5,097 bases of DNA, taken from contig DNYQ01000174.1 of NCBI GenBank assembly GCA_003506745.1, forward strand, positions 8,998-14,094, given 5' to 3'. This document shows, piece after piece, positions 1 through 5,057 of this stretch. The translations under genes and the position numbers were made by a program. Under the pieces are notes generated by a model. It searched no databases, was not told the DNA's origin, and saw only the letters and a list, made by a program, of their open reading frames with translations. This DNA comes from Syntrophaceae bacterium (GTDB lineage: Bacteria; Desulfobacterota; Syntrophia; Syntrophales; Smithellaceae). Position 1 is the first letter of the stretch; the number at the start of each line of letters is the position of its first letter.

Positions 1-1
1 A

Positions 2-61
2 CGCCGCCTGATTTGGCTGCTGGGCCTGCTGCTGGTGTTGGGTACAGCACCGGCAATGGCG
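2..61 (+). other. Signal peptide coding segment of the omptin (partial)
   Basis: This segment encodes two arginines, a hydrophobic stretch LIWLLGLLLVLGTA and the signal peptidase I-type site A-M-A before AANNEK. Its n-region is cut by the window edge, so only a few residues should be missing from the gene. Confidence 0.8.
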
Positions 62-961
62 GCGGCAAACAATGAAAAATCATTGATTCCGGAAAAGAAA
101 TGGTCGGCCGAACTGCGAGTCAAACGCTATTTCGGAAGCCATACCTCCTATGAATTTGGCAACCCTTTTCCTCCTTATCAGGCTCCCCTGAGCCGCCTGG
201 AATTTCCCATGAACACCTGGTGGGCAGGAGGTGAAGTCCGGCGCAGCTTTTCACGTTTCTCCGCAGGCGTGGAAGTGCTGACCGCCATCCCTATGGAATC
301 GGACGGTTTGATGAAGGACTCCGACTGGGATGACGACTCGGCCCCGGGACAAAGAACCATCTATTCGGAATCGCAATGCCGTATGGAGCCAAGCTATAGG
401 GTCCGGGGCGATGTGGACATGAAGGTGGGTGACTGGCTGGGAATGCCGGTCTGGTTTGATCTGCGGCCTGTGGCCGGTGTGCGCTGGCAGCGGTTGACGC
501 TTGTGGCACATGACGGCGCACAAACCGAGCTGGGCATGCCTTCGTTGGCTCTCCCGGGCGATTCCATTCGTTTCCAGCAGACCTACTGGCAGTATTTTCT
601 GGGAATTCGGGCAGCCTACGACCTGGAAAGACATCTCAAGGCGCCACGGCTGAAACTGCATGGCCAGTTGGACTGGGCCTATGTCGATGGGGATAACAGT
701 GATCATCACTTGCTCCGGATGGGGAATCGCATGACTTACGAAAAGACGAGGGGTGACGCCTGGCATGCTTCCCTTGGCCTTAAAGTCGGCCTGACTGAAA
801 ATATCAATGCGGGCGCGGAATTGGAATACCTCCGGATCCGATCCGAAGGTTCCCATCAATTAGTGAATGATTTATTTGGCATAGATTTCAGTTTTGATCA
901 TGGGGTCAAGGTATGGTCGGATCAATTCAGCATGATGATGAGCCTGGAGTATCTGTTTTAA
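2..961 (+). CDS. Omptin-family outer-membrane protease (5'-truncated by the window edge)
   Basis: The frame is open to the left edge, so the true start lies upstream and 319 residues are visible. The GTG at 35 falls inside the signal peptide and is unlikely to be the start. Residues 1-20 form a signal peptide: two arginines, a Leu-rich core, then APAMA with cleavage likely after residue 20. The remainder resembles a ten-stranded omptin barrel (peptidase family A26), and the length fits. The E. coli OmpT catalytic Asp pair (D83/D85 in VDQDW) matches D106 and D108 in KDSDWDDDSAPG. The D210/H212 dyad matches D234 and H236 in DNSDHHL, followed by a shared R-(I/M)-T-Y. The protein ends in Phe (SLEYLF), the usual BAM-recognised barrel signature. 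Known omptins cleave next to basic residues at the cell surface and need LPS. Substrates here are unknown. All four catalytic residues are present, so it should be active. Confidence 0.93.
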   Translation, partial: RRLIWLLGLLLVLGTAPAMAAANNEKSLIPEKKWSAELRVKRYFGSHTSYEFGNPFPPYQAPLSRLEFPMNTWWAGGEVRRSFSRFSAGVEVLTAIPMESDGLMKDSDWDDDSAPGQRTIYSESQCRMEPSYRVRGDVDMKVGDWLGMPVWFDLRPVAGVRWQRLTLVAHDGAQTELGMPSLALPGDSIRFQQTYWQYFLGIRAAYDLERHLKAPRLKLHGQLDWAYVDGDNSDHHLLRMGNRMTYEKTRGDAWHASLGLKVGLTENINAGAELEYLRIRSEGSHQLVNDLFGIDFSFDHGVKVWSDQFSMMMSLEYLF

Positions 962-1027
962 GCGCTTTGCTCATCGCCTCCTTCCCGCTACACCATTCAC
1001 ATCAACCCGGCGCTTCATGTTTTGTGA

Positions 1028-1068
1028 TCAATATTTAATTGACATACAAACCGAAATATTAGTAGTCT
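1028..1068 (+). promoter_or_regulatory. Possible promoter with overlapping palindrome upstream of the abfD-like gene
   Basis: A perfect TTGACA (-35) lies at 1039-1044. The best -10 at normal spacing is only TAGTCT at 1063-1068 (18-base spacer, three of six consensus positions), so the promoter would be weak or activator-dependent. A perfect inverted repeat, TCAAT-ATTTA-ATTGA at 1028-1042, overlaps the -35 box and could be an operator. No regulator family can be named from it. The rest of the 962-1116 gap shows no clear terminator for the omptin gene. Confidence 0.35.
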
Positions 1069-1106
1069 GTTTTTAAATTAACAATGTCTTGTGAAAATCA
1101 TAACAT

Positions 1107-1116
1107 AGGGGGAAAG
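1107..1116 (+). promoter_or_regulatory. Ribosome binding site fixing the start of the abfD-like gene
   Basis: AGGGGGA at 1107-1113 stands three bases before the ATG at 1117. It supports 1117 as the original start, giving MIKTKEDYIPSLKK, which resembles the N-terminus of 4-hydroxybutyryl-CoA dehydratases. The later candidate starts at 1167 (TTG) and 1372 (ATG) are internal. Confidence 0.65.
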
Positions 1117-2553
1117 ATGATTAAGACAAAAGAGGATTACATCCCAAGTTTGAAAAAAAACAGAAATTGAATGTTTATTATAAAGGGAAGCATGTGGAGG
1201 ACGTTACGACCCATCCGGCTTTAATCCCCCATATTAACGCGGCGGCAAAGACCTATGAGCTCGCCCTCATGCCCGAACATGAAGACTTGATGACGGCCAC
1301 CAGCCATCTGACAGGGGAAAAAATAAACCGGTTCACTCACATCCATCGATGACCTGATTAAAAAGGTCAAGATGCTTCGCCTCATCTCGCATGAAACCGG
1401 CAGTTGCTATCAGCGTTGCGTCGGATTCGACGCCATGAATTCCCTGTACATGACCACCCATGAAATCGATAAAGCCCACGGAACCCCATATTTCAAACGT
1501 TTTGTGGATTTTCTCAAAATGATCCAATCGGAAAATCTTATGGTGGTCGGCGGTATGACGGACCCCAAGGGAGATCGGTCGAAGCGCCCCAGTGAACAAT
1601 CCGATCCCGATGTCTTTACGCACGTCGTCGAAAAGAGGGAAGACGGTATCGTCATTCGCGGGGCCAAGTCACACATGACCGGCTCCGTCAACAGTCATGA
1701 AATTCTCATCATGCCCACCCAGAACATGTCCAAAGGCGACGAGGCCTATGCGGTCTCGGCGGCGATACCCCTTACGGCAAAAGGGATCACTCTTATTTTT
1801 GGGCGCCAGTCCAACGAGGAGCGGAAGCTCGAAGAAGGGATTGACGCCGGAAACAAGGAATTCGGGGTTGTTGGCGGTGAAGCCCTCATTGTCTTTGAAG
1901 ATGTTTTCGTCCCCTGGGAAAGGGTCTTCATGTGCGGCGAAATTGATTTCAGCGGCATGCTCGTTGAGCGTTTCGCCACCCTGCACCGGCAGAATTATGG
2001 AGGCTGTAAAGGCGGTGTTTCCGATATCATCATCGGGGCCACGGCTCTGGCCGCCCAGTATCAGGGAACCGCCAATGCCTCTCACATCAAAGATAAGCTT
2101 ATCGAAATGATCCATTTGGCTGAAACCGTCTATGCCTGCTCAGTGGCCTGCTCCGCCATGGGATACCAAACACAAAGCGGCGCCTTCTACCCTGATCCCC
2201 TCCTGGCCAATTGCACCAAACACTACATTACCCGCAACATCTATGAAATCTCGCGTCTGGCCCAGGACATCGCCGGCGGGATCATGGCAACCCTTCCCTT
2301 CGATCAGGATCTGAGAAGTTCCGAGGTCGGCAAGTATGTGAAAAAATTCCTGGTGGGTGTGGAGGGCATTCCAACGGAAACCAGAATGAAAATTCTGCGA
2401 CTCATCGAAAATATGACGGGCGGCACCTGCATGGTTGAAAGTATGCACGGCGCCGGCCCTCCCCAAAGCCAGCGGGTCATGTACCAGCGCCTGGGAAATT
2501 TGCCGCAGAAGATCAAGTGGGCGAAGACACTGGCCAAAATCAAGGATGAATGA
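1117..2553 (+). pseudogene. abfD: 4-hydroxybutyryl-CoA dehydratase / vinylacetyl-CoA isomerase-like gene, two frameshifts
   Basis: AbfD enzymes dehydrate 4-hydroxybutyryl-CoA to crotonyl-CoA using FAD and a [4Fe-4S] cluster (4-HPA 3-hydroxylase fold), in GABA or 4-hydroxybutyrate metabolism. The frame from 1117 stops at 1168. Homology resumes one base back, from the A-run at 1153-1160, and continues to a stop at 1350. It then returns to the first frame near 1342 and runs unbroken to 2553. The rejoined product is about 480 residues, close to the roughly 490 of clostridial AbfD. The last 393 codons keep the ligands known from the C. aminobutyricum enzyme. C99 and C103 are seen as CYQRC (codons 1405 and 1417). 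H292 and C299 are seen as HRQNYGGCK (codons 1984 and 2005), which also holds Tyr296 and Lys300. The active-site Glu region survives as VESMHGAG. The ligand set favours AbfD over a flavin monooxygenase. It is probably inactive unless the frameshifts are sequence errors. Confidence 0.88.
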
Positions 2554-2573
2554 TTCAGTCAATCCATGGGGCT

Positions 2574-2604
2574 GCGCCGTCTTTTCGGCTAAAAAAGGCG
2601 GCGC
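2574..2604 (+). terminator. Strong stem-loop after the abfD-like gene, possible terminator
   Basis: GCGCCGTCTTTT (2574-2585) pairs with AAAAGGCGGCGC (2593-2604) to give a 12-bp stem with one G-U pair and a 7-base loop. It begins 21 bases after the stop at 2553, where a terminator would be expected. No T-run follows it on either strand (the T and A tracts are inside the stem), so it is not a textbook intrinsic terminator. It could instead protect the mRNA 3' end. Confidence 0.5.
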
Positions 2605-2933
2605 GTCGCCACACGTAACCTGAAGATCACACGTAAATGCGACGGGGAAATAAAGGTTAATCTGGTTGAAGTATGCTTTCTGGAATCTTGCTTTTGGCTA
2701 TTTTCATCAGAATGCAACCTTTTTAACAGTATTCATTAGGGTCGTTTTCTTTCTGTCAGACAAATTGCCCATAATATACCAACTTGGCTTAAGCGGCATA
2801 TTACCACAAAATACCAAGTGTCATGAGATCATATTGATTGATATTTAAGCAATTTCTTCTTTGCATTCTTTTCAATAAAGAGTAATATTCAACCCGAAAG
2901 TCGGAAAAGACCAAGTAAGTATATTAATTGTCC
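2605..2933. other. AT-rich stretch without a supported gene
   Basis: GC content falls to roughly a third, well below the genes to the left. The only frame of note is a TTG-started 60-codon frame at 2666-2848 whose product is hydrophobic and unlike any family I know, and I do not accept it as a gene. No tRNA, array or insertion-sequence end is recognisable. It probably marks the boundary between the left-hand genes and the cassette-like region. Confidence 0.5.
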
Positions 2934-2993
2934 GGCTGAAATGAAAAGCAAAAAACTGTTTCAGCTCTAGCGATCAGCGCCGCTCCGTTAGCC
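2934..2993 (+). other. attC-like recombination site, right part, ending in core site GTTAGCC
   Basis: The segment 2964-2993 matches 4308-4337 at 24 of 30 positions. Both begin GCTCTAGCG, share TCAGCGCC and end in a CGTTA core. GTTAGCC (2987-2993) resembles the integron R' consensus GTTRRRY. CAGCGCC (2975-2981) can pair with GGCTG (2934-2938) apart from a bulged G, as L'/L'' boxes do. A further 7-bp stem, GCTGAAA/TTTCAGC, lies at 2935-2941 and 2959-2965. The left R'' box is degenerate or missing: the nearest candidate is the TTAAT at 2924-2928. GTTAGCC is the exact reverse complement of GGCTAAC at 4293-4299, so this site opens the unit that closes there. Confidence 0.5.
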
Positions 2994-3012
2994 GTAAAAG
3001 ATAATTGACAAA

Positions 3013-3037
3013 TACAATGAAATTACGAGGATAAAAA
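3013..3037 (+). promoter_or_regulatory. Possible -10 box and ribosome binding site before the endonuclease gene
   Basis: TACAAT at 3013-3018 is one base from the -10 consensus but has no good -35 partner at normal distance. A TTGACA at 3005-3010 lies too close to it to be that partner. ACGAGG at 3025-3030 ends seven bases before the ATG at 3038 and is an adequate Shine-Dalgarno sequence. A cassette-internal promoter is possible but weakly supported. Confidence 0.3.
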
Positions 3038-3628
3038 ATGCCAATAAACGCTTTACCCAAGACAATTCAGGATAATTTCGAGATTCACGAATGGCGACAT
3101 GCCACAGCTATCTTCGAGCGCGATTTTTCGGATGAATGGAATGATGTCTGTGATGTGTTAAGCTGATTCAGATTATGCAAATCCTATCTAACGACCCCCG
3201 GGGGAAGGAAGTCACAGGTTTCAAGCTGGATAGATAGTGAGCTGTATGCGAAGGGCTGGGTTGAAAAAGAATTTGATACATCGGTTGTTGTTGATGGAAA
3301 TACAACAGAAAGCCCCACGCATTCAGTTGACTGTTACAAAAACCGAGTAGCCCTTGAGATTGAATGGAACAACAAAGATCCATTTTTTGATAGAGACTTA
3401 AACAACTTCAGGCTCCTTTTTGAGCTTCGCGTCATTTCAGTTGGGATTGTTGTAACGCGCTGTGACGCGCTCCAAGTTATATTTGACCAACTTGGCAGAG
3501 GGAAAAGTTACGGGGCATCAACCACCCACATGAGTAAACTGGTGCCAAAGATCGAAGGCGGGGGCGGGGGCGGCTGTCCTATTCTAGTTTTCGGAATTAA
3601 GGAGACTCTTTATGACCAAAATTCTTAA
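3038..3628 (+). pseudogene. BglII/BstYI-like type II restriction endonuclease, in-frame TGA at codon 43
   Basis: A single frame runs from the ATG at 3038 to the TAA at 3626. It has 196 sense-equivalent codons interrupted only by TGA at 3164-3166. Coding similarity continues unbroken through that codon. Upstream is the HEWRHATAIFERDF segment. Downstream are PGGRKSQVSSWID, then VALEIEWNNKDPFFDRDLNNFR, then STTHMSKLVPKIE and GGGCPILVFGI, which I recognise from the BglII/BstYI family. The PD-(D/E)xK-type core is D98 (codon 3329), E107 (3356) and E109 (3362). It has the same spacing as D84/E93/Q95 of BglII, with Glu in place of Gln as in BamHI. Members cut GATC-centred sites, but the specificity here is unknown. 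No start codon follows the TGA before codon 163 or so, so reinitiation cannot rescue the catalytic core. It overlaps the methyltransferase gene by 17 bases. It looks like a recent loss or a sequence error. Confidence 0.85.
3599..3611 (+). promoter_or_regulatory. Ribosome binding site for the methyltransferase, inside the endonuclease gene
   Basis: AAGGAG at 3599-3604 lies seven bases before the ATG at 3612 and still inside the endonuclease frame. This layout would normally couple methyltransferase and endonuclease translation. With the premature TGA 435 bases upstream, ribosomes must now initiate here independently. Confidence 0.7.
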
Positions 3629-4298
3629 TATTACTCAACCGAACCCTTCTGATGACTTGAGAGAAAAGGCAAAAGGACGCTACACAACGATTTTAGCTGA
3701 TCCGCCATGGCAGTTTCAAAATCGAACGGGGAAGATGGCACCCGAACACCGACGGTTACTGAGATATCCCACGATGGATCTCCAAGAGATAATGGACCTT
3801 CCCGTGTCGAAGTTGGCGGCGGCAAAATCCCACTGCTATCTTTGGGTTCCGAATGCATTGCTTCAAGAGGGTTTGGATGTGATGAAAGCATGGAGGTTCA
3901 CCTATAAATGCAATCTGGTTTGGTACAAAATCAGGAAAGACGGTGGGCCTGATGGACGAGGAGTAGGGTTCTATTTTCGGAATGTTACCGAGCTAATTCT
4001 TTTTGGTACACGGGGCAGCATGCGGACATTGCAACCAGGGAGAACTCAAGTCAATATTTTGGCAACACGCAAGCGCGAGCATTCGAGGAAACCAGACGAG
4101 ATTTATGATTTAGTCGAAAGATGCTCTCCTGGCCCCTATTTAGAGCTTTTTGCTCGGTTTAAGAGAGATGGCTGGGATCAGTGGGGAAATGAAGATGTAG
4201 AGGAGAATTCTTTTCGTGGTGTTGCTCTTCGAAATGGACATGATGATGCTCAAATGAGACTTTTCGAACTGGCTGCCCAGTACAAAGGAAATGGCTAA
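3612..4298 (+). CDS. MT-A70 family DNA adenine (N6) methyltransferase
   Basis: The 228-residue protein carries the MT-A70 signature. The catalytic D30-P31-P32-W33 is typical of N6-adenine methyltransferases. YLWVPN follows at 76-81, and the core strand NVTELILFGTRG at 124-135. HSRKPDEIYDLVE spans 157-169, and YLELFAR at 176-182 contributes to the AdoMet pocket. The order DPPW first, AdoMet region later, is normal for this family. The first 20 residues and the last 45 are less conserved. It starts within the last codons of the endonuclease gene, so it most likely modifies the same site and protects the host DNA. With the endonuclease broken it would act as an orphan methyltransferase. Its stop codon lies inside the GGCTAAC box of an attC-like site. 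The family assignment is firm, and the target sequence cannot be read from the protein. Confidence 0.95.
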   Translation: MTKILNITQPNPSDDLREKAKGRYTTILADPPWQFQNRTGKMAPEHRRLLRYPTMDLQEIMDLPVSKLAAAKSHCYLWVPNALLQEGLDVMKAWRFTYKCNLVWYKIRKDGGPDGRGVGFYFRNVTELILFGTRGSMRTLQPGRTQVNILATRKREHSRKPDEIYDLVERCSPGPYLELFARFKRDGWDQWGNEDVEENSFRGVALRNGHDDAQMRLFELAAQYKGNG

Positions 4299-4337
4299 CG
4301 ATGGGCTGCTCTAGCGTTCAGCGCCACCGCGTTATGC
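4293..4337 (+). other. attC-like recombination site between cassettes A and B
   Basis: The left box GGCTAAC (4293-4299) contains the methyltransferase stop codon. GGGCTG (4303-4308) pairs with CAGCGCC (4319-4325) leaving a single bulged G, which resembles the extrahelical base of attC hairpins. The right box is GTTATGC (4331-4337). Left and right boxes pair imperfectly with each other. GGCTAAC instead pairs exactly with GTTAGCC at 2987-2993, and GTTATGC exactly with GCATAAC at 5016-5022. Unmatched outer boxes inside an array and perfect matches across each unit are what cassette insertion produces. At 45 bases it is shorter than the roughly 57-base sites usually quoted, which lowers confidence. 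Confidence 0.55.
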
Positions 4338-4347
4338 GAGGGAGAAC

Positions 4348-4416
4348 ATGACAAACAATAAGACCGAAATTGAAGATGTCTTTTTCGCAGCCTATGATGG
4401 AGAAATTGGAAAATGA
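4348..4416 (+). CDS. Very small ORF (22 residues), hypothetical
   Basis: The ATG at 4348 follows GAGGGAG (4338-4344), a good Shine-Dalgarno sequence directly after the attC-like core. The product MTNNKTEIEDVFFAAYDGEIGK has no family I know. Its TGA overlaps the ATG of the next small ORF as ATGA. One extra A in the AAAA run at 4410-4413 would fuse both into one protein of about 44 residues. It may therefore be the first half of a frameshifted gene. Confidence 0.35.
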   Translation: MTNNKTEIEDVFFAAYDGEIGK

Positions 4417-4481
4417 TCCAAGAGGGGCAAGAGCACGTTCGTGCAATGCAAACTTTATTAAACCTGATTAACAAAAAATGA
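4413..4481 (+). CDS. Very small ORF (22 residues), hypothetical, ATGA-overlapped
   Basis: The ATG at 4413 shares bases with the stop of the preceding ORF, so coupled translation is possible. GGAG at 4399-4402 is a distant ribosome site. The product MIQEGQEHVRAMQTLLNLINKK looks like an amphipathic helix and could be the C-terminal half of a protein begun at 4348. It ends 16 bases before the DUF4160 start. No function can be assigned. Confidence 0.3.
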   Translation: MIQEGQEHVRAMQTLLNLINKK

Positions 4482-4497
4482 AGGATGAAGGATAAAT

Positions 4498-4764
4498 ATG
4501 CCAACAATTTCTATGTTTTACGGGATCATTATTCGAATGTATTTTGCGCCTGGCGAACACCAGCCTCCGCATTTTCATGTATATTACAACGAGTTCAAGG
4601 CCTCCGTGGATATTCGCTCGTGCGAGGTAATTGCTGGCGACCTCCCTGGAAGGCAGATAAAACTGGTATTGGCTTGGGCAGAGTTGCATCAAGAAGAGCT
4701 AATGGCAGATTGGAAGCTGGTAACGAATGGCGAAGAACCCTTTAAAATTAAGCCTCTTCAATAA
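4498..4764 (+). CDS. DUF4160 domain-containing protein
   Basis: The 88-residue protein matches the DUF4160 family over its whole length. It opens MPTISMFYGIIIRMYF, then carries the hallmark EHQPPHFHVYYNEFKA at 20-35, with H25 and H27 the most distinctive residues. It closes with an ELHQEELMADW segment and an FKIKPL tail. Length is typical. AAGGA at 4488-4492, five bases before the ATG, supports the start. A longer overlapping frame from 4485 lacks family similarity and is a shadow. In many genomes this family sits beside a DUF2442 gene, as here, in accessory DNA. A toxin-antitoxin role has been suspected but is not shown by the sequence, and the biochemical function is unknown. Confidence 0.95.
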   Translation: MPTISMFYGIIIRMYFAPGEHQPPHFHVYYNEFKASVDIRSCEVIAGDLPGRQIKLVLAWAELHQEELMADWKLVTNGEEPFKIKPLQ

Positions 4765-4775
4765 GGAGTAGTGCC

Positions 4776-5021
4776 ATGTATCCTACAGTGAAAGAAGTTA
4801 TTCCCGGCGACGACTATGTGCTTTCTGTTGTCTTCGATAATGGGGAGAAAGGCTATCTCGACATGAAGCCAATTCTTGACTTCGGCATATTTCAGCGAAT
4901 AAAGGACTATGAAGCGTTCCGTCGAGTTCGGGTTACGTTCGACACAGTTGAATGGGACTGTGGTGTTGACCTTGACCCTGAGTTTGTCTACAAGAAAAGT
5001 AAGACGGACAACCCCGCATAA
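4776..5021 (+). CDS. DUF2442 domain-containing protein
   Basis: The 81-residue protein has the DUF2442 pattern. It shows an N-terminal VKEVIPGDDYVLSVVFDNGEKGYLDMKP beta-rich half, then FGIFQRIKDYEAFRRVRV, and then the characteristic TVEWDCGVDLDPEFVY at 56-71. Length is normal for the family. AAGGAG at 4763-4768 lies seven bases before the ATG and overlaps the DUF4160 stop, so the two genes form one tightly spaced operon and are probably made together. The stop codon sits inside GCATAAC, the left box of a possible attC-like site. The partner relation with DUF4160 is inferred from adjacency, and the molecular role is unknown. Confidence 0.95.
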   Translation: MYPTVKEVIPGDDYVLSVVFDNGEKGYLDMKPILDFGIFQRIKDYEAFRRVRVTFDTVEWDCGVDLDPEFVYKKSKTDNPA

Positions 5022-5036
5022 CAACCGCATCAACCC
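5016..5036 (+). other. Left half of a possible attC site (R''/L'')
   Basis: GCATAAC (5016-5022) overlaps the DUF2442 stop and is followed by AACCGCATCAACCC. This resembles the left end of classical attC sites, which read roughly TAACAA-n-n-CG-n-TCAA. It is the exact reverse complement of GTTATGC at 4331-4337. No GTTRRRY right box appears in the remaining 75 bases, so the site is either longer than the window allows or degenerate. Confidence 0.4.
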
Positions 5037-5057
5037 TTGTAGGTGAAAGGGAGCAAT

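Larger units (their letters stand above)
2988..4331 (+). mobile_element. Putative integron-type gene cassette A (restriction-modification)
   Basis: The bounds assume integrase cleavage between G and TT of the core sites at 2987 and 4331. The unit of about 1.34 kb starts TTAGCC and ends in the attC-like site whose R'' box, GGCTAAC, overlaps the methyltransferase stop codon. When circularised, R'' and R' would pair perfectly, as in real cassettes. It holds two overlapping genes, where most cassettes hold one. No integrase or attI is visible, so mobilisation would have to be supplied from outside the window. Confidence 0.5.

Noticed and set aside
251..859. 202-codon frame on the minus strand
   Set aside because: It lies entirely within the omptin gene, whose frame carries signal peptide, catalytic motifs and barrel end. 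The antisense product has no family features.
1167..1352. 61-codon frame treated as a separate small gene
   Set aside because: Its product is the missing second segment of the AbfD-like protein (THPALIPHINAAAKTYELA), so it is part of the frameshifted gene.
1344..1353. Programmed +1 frameshift of the RF2 type at CGA-TGA-C
   Set aside because: The TGA-C context resembles prfB, but CGA cannot re-pair with GAT after a +1 slip and no upstream Shine-Dalgarno-like stimulator is placed correctly. A deletion is simpler.
2666..2848. 60-codon frame from TTG with a hydrophobic product
   Set aside because: TTG start, AT-rich biased composition, no recognised family and no clear gene context. Such frames are expected by chance in AT-rich DNA.
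3164..3166. TGA read as selenocysteine in the endonuclease
   Set aside because: The position lies outside the catalytic core in a segment where the family does not use Cys, and no SECIS-like hairpin is evident after it.
2964..4337. The paired sites as terminal inverted repeats of an insertion sequence
   Set aside because: No transposase is present between them, the 30-base elements are in direct rather than inverted orientation, and the stop-codon overlap and cross-unit pairing fit cassettes better.
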